From assembly GCA_963753545.1 (NCBI GenBank), contig CAVWCQ010000008.1, positions 3,968,001 to 4,032,000 of the forward strand: a stretch of 64,000 bases of DNA, in the 5' to 3' direction. This DNA comes from CAVWCQ01 sp963753545 (GTDB lineage Bacteria; Chloroflexota; Anaerolineae; Aggregatilineales; Aggregatilineaceae). Below the pieces are notes generated by a model. That model had not been told where the DNA came from and made no database searches. It saw only the letters and a program-made list of their open reading frames with translations. Position numbers and translations under genes: made by a program. Shown here piece after piece: positions 8,692 to 17,422 of the stretch (within the stretch, counting starts at the first letter, position 1; the number at the start of each line of letters is the position of its first letter).

Positions 8692-10038
8692 CTATCTCGC
8701 CGCCGCCTGTGCCGCAGGCAAACTCACGCGAACCGTTGTTCCTTGTCCCTCAACGCTCTGCAAGTCAATCGCGCCGTGAAAGGTGTCGAGCAGCGTTCGG
8801 ACGGTGGTCAGGCCAATTCCCGATCCGATAATCTGCGCTTTTTTAGCATTTTTAGCCCGGAAGAACTCGGTAAACACGCGGGGTAAATCGTCGGCGGGGA
8901 TGCCAATTCCGGTATCGGAAATGGTAAGTTCGACGGCAGAGGGCGATTTTTGGTGGCAGCAGGAGATCGTCACGCGCCCGCCGCTGGAAGTGTATTTGAT
9001 GGCGTTGTTCAACAGATTGCCCAGAATCATGATCAGACCCGCTTCTGAGGCCATCACGATCCCTGGATCACCCTCCAGTTGAACGTCCAGCGTCACATGT
9101 TTTTGCTCGGCGTTGGGGGTTTCGCGCTCGATGACTGCTTCTAACGCGGAGCGAACACTGATAGGGCACAGCGGCTCCTGGGCGATATTCGCTTCCCGGC
9201 TGCTTGCCAGGGCGAGCAGATCATCGACCAATTGCCGCAGCCCTTCCAGCCGGTCAGCAACGCGGTGCACCAGGGCAGCCTGCTGTTCGGTCAGTGTACC
9301 AACATAACCCTGCTCGATGTTGTTGATCAGCGATAATCCTGCCGCCAGCGGTGCGCGCAGTTCGTGTGTTGCCACCCGTACAAATGTCGTGCGCGCATCA
9401 TAAAGCTGGCTGATATGCTGTTCACGCTGGCGCAGCCGCTGAACTTTGGCCGCGACGAGTTCGGACAGCGTGATCACCGTTGAGCCGAAGAAAAACAGGA
9501 TAGACAGAATATACGTCCAGTTCTTGTGCAAATCAGCGGGCAGACCCAGTTCGGGAACAGCAACATACGGGATAATGCCGCTGCGTTCAGCGTAAGCGAG
9601 GCCCCCCACAATGACCACTGCCAACGTGACCAAAAACCGTGACTGCCAGGGAAAAAGCAGCATTCCCGAAAACGCTACATGAATCACGAAGTAGATAAGC
9701 GCTGGGCTGGTGATGCCGCCCGTAAAATGGACCACAGCGATCATAGCGAGCCAGTCGAGCAATATCTGTGCCCACACCATCCGCCAGTTTTTGCTGCCAG
9801 CCCACAAATTGCGGCGCGACAGGAGATACAACACGAGGTTATAGGCCAACACCCCCAACCCAATGCTGACCAGGGGAACCGCCTGGAGTTTTACCCCAAC
9901 AACAAGACGCGCAAAGCCGGTACAGAGCAAAATGCCTGATCCGGCTGCCCATCGGAGGTCGATCAGCAGCCGGACATTCCGGCTTAATTCGTCCAGGATA
10001 TGACGAGCATCGCCCGTCGTTGAGGGCTGCACGCTCAT
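8692..10038 (-). CDS. Membrane sensor histidine kinase, hydrogenase-operon linked
   Basis: A 448-aa sensor kinase. The N-terminal third has about six hydrophobic segments (roughly residues 30-215), including tracts around SIGLGVLAYNLVLYLL and ILSILFFFGSTVITL. A short coiled linker and the catalytic core follow. The H-box is ATHELRAP, the N-box NLLNNAIKY, with G1 DTGIGIP and G2 GSGIGL, so all ATP-binding motifs are intact. There is no PAS or large extracytoplasmic domain, so sensing is probably by the membrane part. The ATG at 10038 overlaps the response-regulator stop (TGATG), making it the last gene of the hydrogenase operon. A GTG just upstream is a weaker alternative. The signal is unknown; redox or membrane state is a guess from context. 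Confidence 0.88.
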   Translation of the reverse strand: MSVQPSTTGDARHILDELSRNVRLLIDLRWAAGSGILLCTGFARLVVGVKLQAVPLVSIGLGVLAYNLVLYLLSRRNLWAGSKNWRMVWAQILLDWLAMIAVVHFTGGITSPALIYFVIHVAFSGMLLFPWQSRFLVTLAVVIVGGLAYAERSGIIPYVAVPELGLPADLHKNWTYILSILFFFGSTVITLSELVAAKVQRLRQREQHISQLYDARTTFVRVATHELRAPLAAGLSLINNIEQGYVGTLTEQQAALVHRVADRLEGLRQLVDDLLALASSREANIAQEPLCPISVRSALEAVIERETPNAEQKHVTLDVQLEGDPGIVMASEAGLIMILGNLLNNAIKYTSSGGRVTISCCHQKSPSAVELTISDTGIGIPADDLPRVFTEFFRAKNAKKAQIIGSGIGLTTVRTLLDTFHGAIDLQSVEGQGTTVRVSLPAAQAAAR

Positions 10039-10433
10039 CACGACTTCAACAGCGACGCCACCGTCTCAAGCAGCCTTTTGGGCTGAATTGGTTTATTGAC
10101 GAACGCTTCAACCGGAAGATAATCCGGGTCTGGGCCAAAACGTATGGCTGTCGTTTGGTGCACCGATGTGACCATCACAATGGGAATTTTGCAGTGTTCG
10201 GGCTTAGAGTCCGGGCCATGCAGCCGCAGCGCCAGTTGGAAACCTGCGGTGTGCGTATCCATCATCACATCGAGCACAATCAGATCGGGCTGCACGGCTT
10301 CTACGGCAGCCATGCCTTCTTCTTCAGACGCAGCTTCATAAACTTCATATCCGGCGCTTTCCAGCGGCATGCGGGTCGCCAGCACCACATCGGGATCGTC
10401 ATCGATAACCAGTATTTTTTTCGCCATCGCCAT
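10038..10433 (-). CDS. Single-domain response regulator, hydrogenase-operon linked
   Basis: A 131-aa stand-alone receiver domain. Acidic pocket residues are in VIDDDPD, the phosphoacceptor Asp is in LIVLDVMMD, the switch Thr is in MVTS, and the conserved Lys is in VNKPI. There is no output domain, so it acts by protein contact or phosphorelay. The start codon shares a base with the maturation-protease stop (TAATG) and the stop overlaps the kinase start. It is therefore translationally coupled to both and is the likely partner of that kinase. A second in-frame ATG two codons later also fits the AGGAG site. Confidence 0.9.
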   Translation of the reverse strand: MAMAKKILVIDDDPDVVLATRMPLESAGYEVYEAASEEEGMAAVEAVQPDLIVLDVMMDTHTAGFQLALRLHGPDSKPEHCKIPIVMVTSVHQTTAIRFGPDPDYLPVEAFVNKPIQPKRLLETVASLLKS

Positions 10434-10909
10434 TAACTCCTGATTTCTCGCAGCAGGGCTTCAACAACAGCCGGAATTGCTTCGAGGACAGCCTCACTCA
10501 CGGGCTGGTCCCAATCTATATGCTGTGGTTGAACACCAAAAATGACTGTATTTGGGGGTAAACAGTTTAAGACCTCGGCCAATAGCAGTGTTTCGGTAAG
10601 ATCGCTTTGATGGAGCGACAGGGGGGTATTTTGTTGCACTGCGCGGACATCTTCCCAGGTGAAGCGCCGCACTGTTCCAGCGGGCAGCCCCATCATAGCG
10701 GCATCCACAATGATCACCCGCTGGTAAGCTTCCAGCAGCGGGATCAGGCCCAGCCCTTCGGTTCCCCCATCCACGACCGTGACAGTAGGCGGCAGATCGT
10801 CCCGTTCCTGAAGCTGCTGGATAACCAGCAGCCCCACGACATCATCACCCATCAGCGGGGTACCAACGCCCAGGATCAGGATTTCTTCGAGCAGCGTTTG
10901 GGCCGTCAC
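10433..10909 (-). CDS. [NiFe] hydrogenase maturation protease (HycI/HyaD family)
   Basis: Endopeptidase that trims the C-terminal tail of the large subunit after Ni insertion. The 158-aa product carries the family N-terminal motif GVGTPLMGDDVVG with its metal-contacting acidic residue, then VVDGGTEGLGL and VIIVDAA with the second conserved Asp. A GTG start at 10909 follows GAGGAAG at normal spacing. Longer frames reaching back into the large-subunit gene lack homology. The neighbouring large subunit ends with a cleavable tail, so the substrate is very likely that protein. It is separated from the large-subunit stop by 52 nt containing a perfect stem-loop. Confidence 0.88.
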   Translation of the reverse strand: MTAQTLLEEILILGVGTPLMGDDVVGLLVIQQLQERDDLPPTVTVVDGGTEGLGLIPLLEAYQRVIIVDAAMMGLPAGTVRRFTWEDVRAVQQNTPLSLHQSDLTETLLLAEVLNCLPPNTVIFGVQPQHIDWDQPVSEAVLEAIPAVVEALLREIRS

Positions 10910-10932
10910 GGTACTTCCTCTGTGTTGGTTAA

Positions 10933-10953
10933 GGGAGGCGTTGAACGCCTCCC
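10933..10953 (-). other. Perfect intercistronic stem-loop in the hydrogenase operon
   Basis: GGGAGGCGTT (10933-10942) and AACGCCTCCC (10944-10953) are exact inverted complements around one base. The element lies between the large-subunit stop and the protease start. No T-run follows on the minus strand, so an RNA-processing, stability or attenuating role is more likely than full termination. Confidence 0.6.
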
Positions 10954-10961
10954 GGCGCTTG

Positions 10962-12281
10962 TTATCTGCCGACGAACTCCACATTTAAGAAGTGGGTGGA
11001 ACAGGAAATGCACGGGTCATAGGCACGGATCAGCATTTCCAGTTTCAGACGGATATCGTCTTCTGGCTCACTTAACAGCGTTGGAACCAGGGACCGCATA
11101 TCGGCTTCCATATTCGCCAGATTTTGCCCGGTCGGGATTATGCAGTTGGCTTCTTCGATGAGCCCGTTGCCGTCGATCTGGTATTCATGGAACAGCGTGC
11201 CGCGCGGTACATCGCACGCGCCCACGCCCCGCGCGCCCGGTCTGAGCGTGACAGGAGCGAGATCTTCGTGTTCGATGCCGTGTTCCAACAGCTTATCAAT
11301 CAGTAGGATCGCGTCATCCACGCAGTGCACAATCTCCACAACTTGCGCCGCGCTGTTCAGGTAGGGACGGTAGCAGGGAGCTTTGAGTCCCAGGCATTCC
11401 GCCGCTGCCTTGGCGCGGGGGTGAAGCTGTTCGTGCTTCAGATTATACCGGGCCAGCGCACCCACCATATAACTGCTGCGGCTGAAGGCCGCATGCTTGG
11501 CTGACGAGTGCGGACTCAGGCGCTCATTTGTTACCTTACGGTAGTCGTCGATAGACAGTTTGTGTCCGTCGCTGCTGGCGATCTCGCCGTCGATGAACCC
11601 ATATTCGTCCGGCTGCACCAGCGCGATATATTCCGTTTCGCGCTCAAAGGCGGGCCAGGGCAGGGTGGCAAACAGGTTCACCGTTGCGTCCACATCCTCG
11701 ATCATTGCTACGAACCGCTCGCGCAGCGCCTCAAGTTCCTGGCGCGATGGGAAGTGGGTAAAACCGCCCACCGTCATCGCGATAGGATGCGTATGCCGCC
11801 CCACAAGCACCTGGCACAGGTCGCCTGCCAGCTTTTTCATCCGCAGGGCGCGTTTCACCACGTCGGGATGGCTGGTTGCCAGCGGAATGACACTACCCAC
11901 GCCCAAAAAGTCCGGCGCGATCAGCATATAGGCATGCAGAACATGGCTGTCCAGCATTTCGCCGTGAAACGCTAGCTTACGGAGCATGATGGTCTGTTCG
12001 CTGAGTTTCACGCCCAGGGCGCGCTCAGAGGCACGCAGGCTGGCTGTCGCGTGGCCGATAGCACAGATACCGCAGATGCGGCTGGTAATGTGCGAAGCCT
12101 GGCTGTAGGGACGCTTGCGCAGCATCGCTTCGAAAAAGCGCGGCGTCTCGATGATTTCCAGATCGCATTTTTCAAGCTTGCCGTCTCGCACATCCACGAC
12201 AATATTGCCGTGTCCTTCAACGCGCGTCAGATGGTGGACGTTGATTTGTACGTTTTTCGTGTCTGTCTTTGTTTTCGCCAT
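10962..12281 (-). CDS. hydA: [NiFe] hydrogenase large (alpha) subunit, group 3b type
   Basis: Catalytic Ni-Fe subunit for H2 oxidation or H+ reduction. It has 439 aa, usual for cytoplasmic group 3 enzymes. The two Cys pairs that hold the active site are both present: RICGICAIGH near residue 67 and DPCISCSTH at the C-terminus. A short tail (FLNVEFVGR) after the last His is the expected protease target. ATG 12281 has GGGAGGG 9 nt upstream. The more 5' TTG at 12290 is less likely. It overlaps or adjoins the small-subunit gene, and the operon's gamma and beta subunits place it in the NAD(P)-linked sulfhydrogenase-like group 3b. No Sec residue is seen. Confidence 0.94.
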   Translation of the reverse strand: MAKTKTDTKNVQINVHHLTRVEGHGNIVVDVRDGKLEKCDLEIIETPRFFEAMLRKRPYSQASHITSRICGICAIGHATASLRASERALGVKLSEQTIMLRKLAFHGEMLDSHVLHAYMLIAPDFLGVGSVIPLATSHPDVVKRALRMKKLAGDLCQVLVGRHTHPIAMTVGGFTHFPSRQELEALRERFVAMIEDVDATVNLFATLPWPAFERETEYIALVQPDEYGFIDGEIASSDGHKLSIDDYRKVTNERLSPHSSAKHAAFSRSSYMVGALARYNLKHEQLHPRAKAAAECLGLKAPCYRPYLNSAAQVVEIVHCVDDAILLIDKLLEHGIEHEDLAPVTLRPGARGVGACDVPRGTLFHEYQIDGNGLIEEANCIIPTGQNLANMEADMRSLVPTLLSEPEDDIRLKLEMLIRAYDPCISCSTHFLNVEFVGR

Positions 12282-12286
12282 CGCCC

Positions 12287-13126
12287 TCAACCCTCCCGAG
12301 GTGCAGCAAAGGTTGAAGTCGGCAGCGCGTCTTTGTCGCCGTCCCGCTTCTTGGACTTCGCCGCCGCCGGAGTCTGTGCCCCGGCCTGCTGCTGGATGTC
12401 ATAGTTGTTAAACATGGTCAAGCGTGCGTCGATCTCGGAATCCGAAAGGCCGTTCCCGGCAAGCACCGTGCGCATATAGGCAAAGTTTGCTTCTGGTGCC
12501 CACCCGCGGCAGCCTTCGCAGCCATCGCCATACGTCGTGCAGAGCGCATTGCACCCGGCCCGCGTGATCGGACCCAAACAGGGCTTGCCCATCTTGTTCA
12601 AACAGGCGTTTTCCTTCAGCTTGCACTCGACACAAAGTGGATAATCGGGCAGGCGAGGCTTACGGCCCTGCAAAATCTTTTGCACAATGCTCAAAAACTC
12701 CAGCCGATCGATCGGGCAGCCGGGGATAAAGGCGTCCACCTTGATCACCGCTGAAAGAGGCCGTGCGGCATAACTTTCGTAGTCATTGCGTCCGTTCGCG
12801 CCATAGACATACGTTTGGACGTTTTCAATCGACCAGCGATTCTTGATGGCATTCACGCCGCCCGTTGCCGCACACGATCCGAGAGCCACGACCATTTTGG
12901 CCTGTTCGCGGATACGTTGCAGCCGTTCTTCGTCGCTCTGCCGGGTGCACGAGCCTTCGATAAAGGCAACCAGGTAATCTTCGCCCCTATCCGACATGGC
13001 TTCGCGGAACTGGACGATTTCCACCAGATCGAGCAGGCCGAGATGCGTCTGCAGGGCGTCCACAACGGTGAGTTGGCAGCCCTCACAGCTTGTAAAGTCA
13101 AAGAATGCAACCTTGGGCTTTGCCAT
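12287..13126 (-). CDS. hydD: [NiFe] hydrogenase small (delta) subunit
   Basis: Electron-transfer subunit of 279 aa partnering the large subunit. Cysteines for the proximal [4Fe-4S] cluster occur in FTSCEGCQL, GSCAATGG and PGCPIDRLE. Further clusters are suggested by CVECKLKENACL, PCLGPITRAGC and CTTYGDGCEGCRG. No Tat signal is present, as expected for a cytoplasmic group 3 enzyme. The last ~35 residues are rich in Ala, Lys and Asp and look like a non-conserved tail. The ATG overlaps the gamma-subunit stop (TAATG) with GAGGAGG upstream. Confidence 0.94.
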   Translation of the reverse strand: MAKPKVAFFDFTSCEGCQLTVVDALQTHLGLLDLVEIVQFREAMSDRGEDYLVAFIEGSCTRQSDEERLQRIREQAKMVVALGSCAATGGVNAIKNRWSIENVQTYVYGANGRNDYESYAARPLSAVIKVDAFIPGCPIDRLEFLSIVQKILQGRKPRLPDYPLCVECKLKENACLNKMGKPCLGPITRAGCNALCTTYGDGCEGCRGWAPEANFAYMRTVLAGNGLSDSEIDARLTMFNNYDIQQQAGAQTPAAAKSKKRDGDKDALPTSTFAAPREG

Positions 13127-14004
13127 TAGAGAGCCTCCTCGAATGCCAGTGCTTCGGCATATGTCCAGGCTGGACCATCCTGGCAGCTATAACGATGATT
13201 CACCTGGCAGTGCCCGCATTTGCCAACGGCACACTTCATGCGGCGTTCAAAGCTCATCCAGATCTGCTGGGGGGTGAGCCCCTTGCCCAGCATTTCCATC
13301 ACGACGAACCGATACATGACAGGTGGGCCAACCGTGATGCCAACCGTCTTGAATGGGTTGATATCAATGCGGGGGAACAGGCGCGTGATCACGCCGATGT
13401 GCCCTACCCAGGTCTCATCGGGGCGATCTACCGTGATGTATAGTTCGATGTCTTCACGAATGCGCCACTTGCGCAGCTCATCGCGGAACAGAATTTCAGC
13501 CGGGTTGCGTGCCCCATAGAGCACGATCAGGCGGCCATAGTCTTCGCGATTATCCAGAACCTGATCGACCAGCGAACGCAGCGGGGGCATACCCAAACCG
13601 CCAGCCGCCGCCAGGATGTCTTTGCCCTTCAGGACTTCCATCGGGAAACCGCGCCCAAATGGCCCGCGAATACCGATCTGGTCGCCGGGGACAAGCGTGT
13701 GAATGACACCTGTTAGATCGCCCACCTTGCGGATACACAGGTCAAATGTTTCACCCGTGCGGCTGGGCGACGACATGATACTGATGGGAGCTTCGCCCAC
13801 GCCGGGCAGCGAGACCATCACAAACTGGCCTGGATTATGGCCGAGCGGTTCGCCGTCAGGCAAACGCACCGTGAACACTTTTTCCGTTGCGGTTTCGGTA
13901 CGAATAGCCATAATGGTCGCGACCATCGGCAGATAGATTGAGCCATCGCCCGTGCGCGCGTTGTGAGCCTGGGTTGAAACCAGACCTGCCATTTGCTCTA
14001 ACAT
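13126..14004 (-). CDS. hydG: Hydrogenase gamma subunit: FAD/NAD(P)-binding reductase
   Basis: Ferredoxin-NADP reductase-like subunit (292 aa) linking the hydrogenase to NAD(P)(H). FAD-binding barrel residues surround GQFVMVSLPG and PISIMSSPSR. The nucleotide-binding half has AAGGLGMPPLRSL and LYGARNP. A C-terminal Cys cluster (KCAVGKCGHC with a further Cys in YSCQDG) fits the [2Fe-2S] site of this family. ATG 14004 has AAGGAGG 7 nt upstream. A GTG at 14007 overlapping the beta-subunit stop is possible. NAD versus NADP preference cannot be fixed by eye. Confidence 0.92.
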   Translation of the reverse strand: MLEQMAGLVSTQAHNARTGDGSIYLPMVATIMAIRTETATEKVFTVRLPDGEPLGHNPGQFVMVSLPGVGEAPISIMSSPSRTGETFDLCIRKVGDLTGVIHTLVPGDQIGIRGPFGRGFPMEVLKGKDILAAAGGLGMPPLRSLVDQVLDNREDYGRLIVLYGARNPAEILFRDELRKWRIREDIELYITVDRPDETWVGHIGVITRLFPRIDINPFKTVGITVGPPVMYRFVVMEMLGKGLTPQQIWMSFERRMKCAVGKCGHCQVNHRYSCQDGPAWTYAEALAFEEAL

Positions 14005-14006
14005 CA

Positions 14007-15092
14007 CTACGCCTCCTTACTGCCTGCGCTCGCAACGTCGAGCTGCATTTCGTCATAGAGCGCATTCAGAGTCGTGGGGATCGTGATCCCAACCAGACAG
14101 GCTCGTTCACAGCGGCCACAGCCTGTGCAGCCGTTCAGACCGTGCACCTGCTGGATATACTTCCCCTTGCGCATAAAGCGATGGCGCACGCGGGAGGCTT
14201 TGATGTCGCGGAAATTGTGCCCGCCTGCCACCAGCGCAAATTCGTGCAGTTGGCAGGAGTCCCACACGCGGGAACGCTCGCCGTCCTGCATGTTGATCTC
14301 CAGCGTATCTTGGACGTCGAAGCAGAAGCAGGTGGGGCAAACATTGGTGCACGATCCGCAGGCCAGGCATTTTTCGCCCAGTACATCCCACGTGATCGCG
14401 CCGTAGTTCACGGTGAGCAGCGAGGGAAGCTGATCCTTGCTCATCTTGAGACGCAGCCGGAAACGCGGCCACTTGGCAGACAGAGCCTGGCTCAGGTGCC
14501 GGATATCGTCCGTCGTCGCCATTTTGACTTCGGCATGCTTGAGCAGCAGTTGTTCGCCCTTTTCGGTTCCCGTATCGATCAGGTAGCTGTTTTCGACCTC
14601 GGTCATGTGCAAATCGTAGACCTGGGGTGGAGTGAGCGTGCCCATATCTTTACAGAAGGACGCATCATCACAGGGACGCAGACATTCAATCCCGATGATG
14701 TAAATCTGTTCGCGCCGCTCCATATAGTGCTGATCGCGATATCCACCGGCAAAAACGCGGTCATAAAGCACGATGCCGTTCATGTCGCAGCTATGAACGC
14801 CAAAGATGACCAGCGGTTCAACTGACTGATAAACCGGTTTGACTTCGATCTTGCGCAAACCCTGTTCATCATTGCCCGTGTGATATTTGAACAAGACTTC
14901 ATTTTGAGGCAGGAAATACTTTTTCGGGGGAAGAATCGTGGTGTTATAGTCTAGGCAAAGCTGGCCTGCCTGCGAGATGTCGTCGAATGCATAGCCTGTC
15001 GCTGTCTGGACCGGGCCAACCACGCGGAAACCTGCGCGCAGTGCATCGACAAATGCAGCCAACTTCTCCTTTGGCAATATATATAAACTCAT
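14007..15092 (-). CDS. hydB: Hydrogenase beta subunit: 4Fe-4S protein (HydB/sulfhydrogenase type)
   Basis: First gene of the hydrogenase operon (361 aa). It belongs to the 4Fe-4S family found with sulfhydrogenase/group 3b complexes and anaerobic sulfite reductase subunit A. Two ferredoxin-type clusters are visible near the C-terminus: CLACGSCTNVCPTC and CTGCGRCERAC. Upstream Cys residues (GVHSCDMNG, ECLRPCDDASFC) may bind further clusters. ATG 15092 has GGAG at good spacing, and the longer reading to 15143 adds a non-homologous stretch. It probably passes electrons between the gamma flavin and the small subunit. Sulfur reductase activity is known for some relatives but unproven here. Confidence 0.9.
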   Translation of the reverse strand: MSLYILPKEKLAAFVDALRAGFRVVGPVQTATGYAFDDISQAGQLCLDYNTTILPPKKYFLPQNEVLFKYHTGNDEQGLRKIEVKPVYQSVEPLVIFGVHSCDMNGIVLYDRVFAGGYRDQHYMERREQIYIIGIECLRPCDDASFCKDMGTLTPPQVYDLHMTEVENSYLIDTGTEKGEQLLLKHAEVKMATTDDIRHLSQALSAKWPRFRLRLKMSKDQLPSLLTVNYGAITWDVLGEKCLACGSCTNVCPTCFCFDVQDTLEINMQDGERSRVWDSCQLHEFALVAGGHNFRDIKASRVRHRFMRKGKYIQQVHGLNGCTGCGRCERACLVGITIPTTLNALYDEMQLDVASAGSKEA

Positions 15093-15349
15093 AGTCGCTC
15101 CGCCAAAGCTAGTCAACGATGTCAAGTAAAAAATAGTTTGCAAGCCTAAACATCGGTCTTTCTAAGCGTAGCAAGAGACGCACTCCTTACCAGTGGAGCA
15201 TGGCTTGATTTAGCATGACGGACATCACTTCATAGTGCGATAATTCACAAGCTGACAGGAGTCTATTTTCTCATCCTAAAGTGGTCATTGGCAGCCTCCC
15301 AATTCTATGATCTCTTTCTGCAAACATTTCATGGTGAGGCATGTTTGAG

Positions 15350-16540
15350 ATGAGAAAGATCGCTTTGATTGCCGGAATCGTGATCCTGGCCCTGGCTTCT
15401 GCTGCTGTTATTTCCATCCTCGATAAACCACACACCCGCCACAGCAGCGCCCAACAACCAGCCCCCTTCCAGCTTGTCGAAGTCGCAAGCGATTTCTCGC
15501 GCCCGCTCTACCTGACCAATGCGGGTGATGGTTCAAATCGTCTGTTTGTCGTGGAGCAAAGCGGGAAAATCTGGATTTTACAGGATGGAACGCGCCTGGA
15601 AACACCATTTTTAGATGTATCGGACCGCATCAGCCGTGAAGCACTGGGCGGCGACTACACAGAACGAGGGTTGCTCGGCCTGGCCTTTCCGCCAGATTAT
15701 GCCCAGACCGGAGCATTTTACATCAATTACACCGATCTCAACGGCAACACAGTTGTTGCGCGTTATCATGTCTCGGCAGACGATCCGAATGCTGCCGATC
15801 CAGCAAGCGAAGCCCAAATGCTGACTGTTGAACAGCCCTATCCCAATCACAATGGGGGGCAGTTAGCCTTTGGCCCGGATGGCTACCTGTACATCGGCCT
15901 GGGTGATGGCGGTTCACAGGGTGATCCGAATGGCAATGGGCAAAACACGGGCGTGCTGTTGGCGAAAATTCTGCGTCTGGACGTAAGCGGGGATGATGGC
16001 TACGCAATTCCGCCCACAAATCCATTTGCCAACGATGCAGTGGCTCGCCCTGAGGTATGGGCTTACGGCCTGCGTAATCCCTGGCGCTTCAGTTTTGATC
16101 GCCAGACGGGCGATCTTTATATCGCTGATGTGGGCCAAAACACCTGGGAAGAGGTGAACTTCCAGCCAGCAGACAGTGCAGGCGGCGAGAACTACGGCTG
16201 GAACATTTACGAAGGCAACCACGCCTATGCCGGTGGAAATCCGCCGCCTAACCTGACTCTGCCCTTTGCGGAATACAGCCATGATACGGGCGGATGTTCG
16301 GTCACAGGCGGTTATGTTTACCGGGGTTCAGGTCTGCCCGATCTGCAAGGTTATTACTTCTTTGGCGACTGGTGTTCTGGCAACCTGTGGGCATCCCAAA
16401 AAGATGCATCGGGCACATGGCAGACCAATCTCGTACTTCAGACCGGGCGCGAAATCAGTTCCTTTGGTGAAGATGAGGCCGGGGAGCTGTACCTGTTAGA
16501 CTACGCGGGAGCCGTACTGCAGTTCGCGCCTGCTCAGTAA
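15350..16540 (+). CDS. Secreted PQQ-dependent sugar dehydrogenase-like beta-propeller (YliI/GDH-B family)
   Basis: Predicted soluble aldose dehydrogenase of about 396 aa. A short N-terminal hydrophobic segment (IALIAGIVILALASAAVI) acts as signal peptide or anchor. The propeller has family landmarks: RLFVVEQSGKIW, TERGLLGLAFPPDY, a PNHNGGQLAFGPDG segment with the catalytic His, GLGDGGSQGDP, and YGLRNPWRFSFD. A metal/PQQ-site Arg-Asn-Pro motif is intact. ATG 15350 has GAGG 10 nt upstream, and ATG 15341 is in frame but too close to that site. It is transcribed divergently from the hydrogenase. No PQQ synthesis genes are in the window. Confidence 0.85.
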   Translation: MRKIALIAGIVILALASAAVISILDKPHTRHSSAQQPAPFQLVEVASDFSRPLYLTNAGDGSNRLFVVEQSGKIWILQDGTRLETPFLDVSDRISREALGGDYTERGLLGLAFPPDYAQTGAFYINYTDLNGNTVVARYHVSADDPNAADPASEAQMLTVEQPYPNHNGGQLAFGPDGYLYIGLGDGGSQGDPNGNGQNTGVLLAKILRLDVSGDDGYAIPPTNPFANDAVARPEVWAYGLRNPWRFSFDRQTGDLYIADVGQNTWEEVNFQPADSAGGENYGWNIYEGNHAYAGGNPPPNLTLPFAEYSHDTGGCSVTGGYVYRGSGLPDLQGYYFFGDWCSGNLWASQKDASGTWQTNLVLQTGREISSFGEDEAGELYLLDYAGAVLQFAPAQ

Positions 16541-16551
16541 ATAACGCTAAC

Positions 16552-16580
16552 CGGGATCTGGGCGTCTTGCTCAGATCCCG
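16552..16580. terminator. Hairpin between convergent genes
   Basis: CGGGATCTG (16552-16560) and CAGATCCCG (16572-16580) form a 9-bp stem with an 11-nt loop. It sits between the sugar dehydrogenase stop and the CoA-transferase beta stop, overlapping the latter. There is no T-run, so termination efficiency is uncertain. Confidence 0.4.
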
Positions 16581-17419
16581 CCGTCTAAGACCCCTTCGTG
16601 AGCAAGAATGTCGCGCAGCAGATCGCGCCGTGCCGTTCCTCCCAGCAGTTCCAGGCGGCGCACACTCAGAGGGTCGATCTCCTCGCGCAGCAGCCGGACC
16701 TCTTCAGCGCTAGGCGGCAGCGTGGAATGCACATCGGGAGCAATCTCCAGTTCAAAACCTGTCTTGGCTTGCACTCGCTCCACCGTTACACCCTCGTGCA
16801 CGGAAATCAATCGCATCCGCCCGTGTGCCCAATCAAACTGGCCGAGATCGCTGACCAGATAGTGTGGGCCGCTGCCCTGCTGGCGATCCGGGTGATGTCC
16901 CAAGCCGCTCAAGCAGTCCAGCCGGGGGACAAATACCGCTCGTGAATGGCGGGGGACGTACATATACATATGGTCCGAATAGACCGATACGTCGGGAATT
17001 CCTGCCGATCCGGGCAGGCGCAGGCGGGGATGGTGAGGATCGCGGCCAATGGCAATGTTGTTGGAATTCCCCTGCGCGTCAATCTGGGCGGGTCGGAAAA
17101 ACTCTTTAGGGGCAAAGATGCGCAGCAAATCAGCGGCGATGACAGCAAAGCTGACATTCGTCAATGCCTTGCTGAGCCAGAATTCCTCGGCGTGTGCTAT
17201 GCCAATAGGGGCCCAGTCCTGCACAAATCCTTGCCCAATCGCCGACGCAAAAGAGGCATGGGGGGCATGGGTGCGTCGCGCCAGAACATATCCGGCGGCA
17301 ACCAGGGGCGTCGCCAGCCCCTGCGCCAGCATATCCCCATCCTGGACCTGCCGCGCGATACAAACAGCGATCAGTTCATCAATGGTGTAATCGGCGGCAG
17401 GCTGCATAGGAATTGTCAC
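16571..17419 (-). CDS. CoA-transferase beta subunit (family I, IpdB/GctB-like)
   Basis: A 282-aa protein with the beta-subunit pattern of family I CoA-transferases: MLAQGLATPLVAAGY near the start, VSVYSDHM and VSDLGQFDW in the middle, and HEGVTVERVQAKTGFEL toward the C-terminus, which is the typical HPGV..V.. region. The matching alpha subunit is at 19705-20568 but is separated by two protease genes. Substrate is unknown; relatives act on glutaconate or steroid-ring degradation intermediates. A GTG start lies 3 nt after the YugP-like stop, so the two are co-transcribed, with a weak ribosome site. Confidence 0.75.
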   Translation of the reverse strand: MTIPMQPAADYTIDELIAVCIARQVQDGDMLAQGLATPLVAAGYVLARRTHAPHASFASAIGQGFVQDWAPIGIAHAEEFWLSKALTNVSFAVIAADLLRIFAPKEFFRPAQIDAQGNSNNIAIGRDPHHPRLRLPGSAGIPDVSVYSDHMYMYVPRHSRAVFVPRLDCLSGLGHHPDRQQGSGPHYLVSDLGQFDWAHGRMRLISVHEGVTVERVQAKTGFELEIAPDVHSTLPPSAEEVRLLREEIDPLSVRRLELLGGTARRDLLRDILAHEGVLDGGI

Positions 17420-17422
17420 TCG

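Noticed and set aside
15093..15349. Fnr-type site between hydrogenase and sugar dehydrogenase genes
   Set aside because: Several TTGA-like fragments occur but no convincing TTGAT-N4-ATCAA palindrome with promoter spacing.
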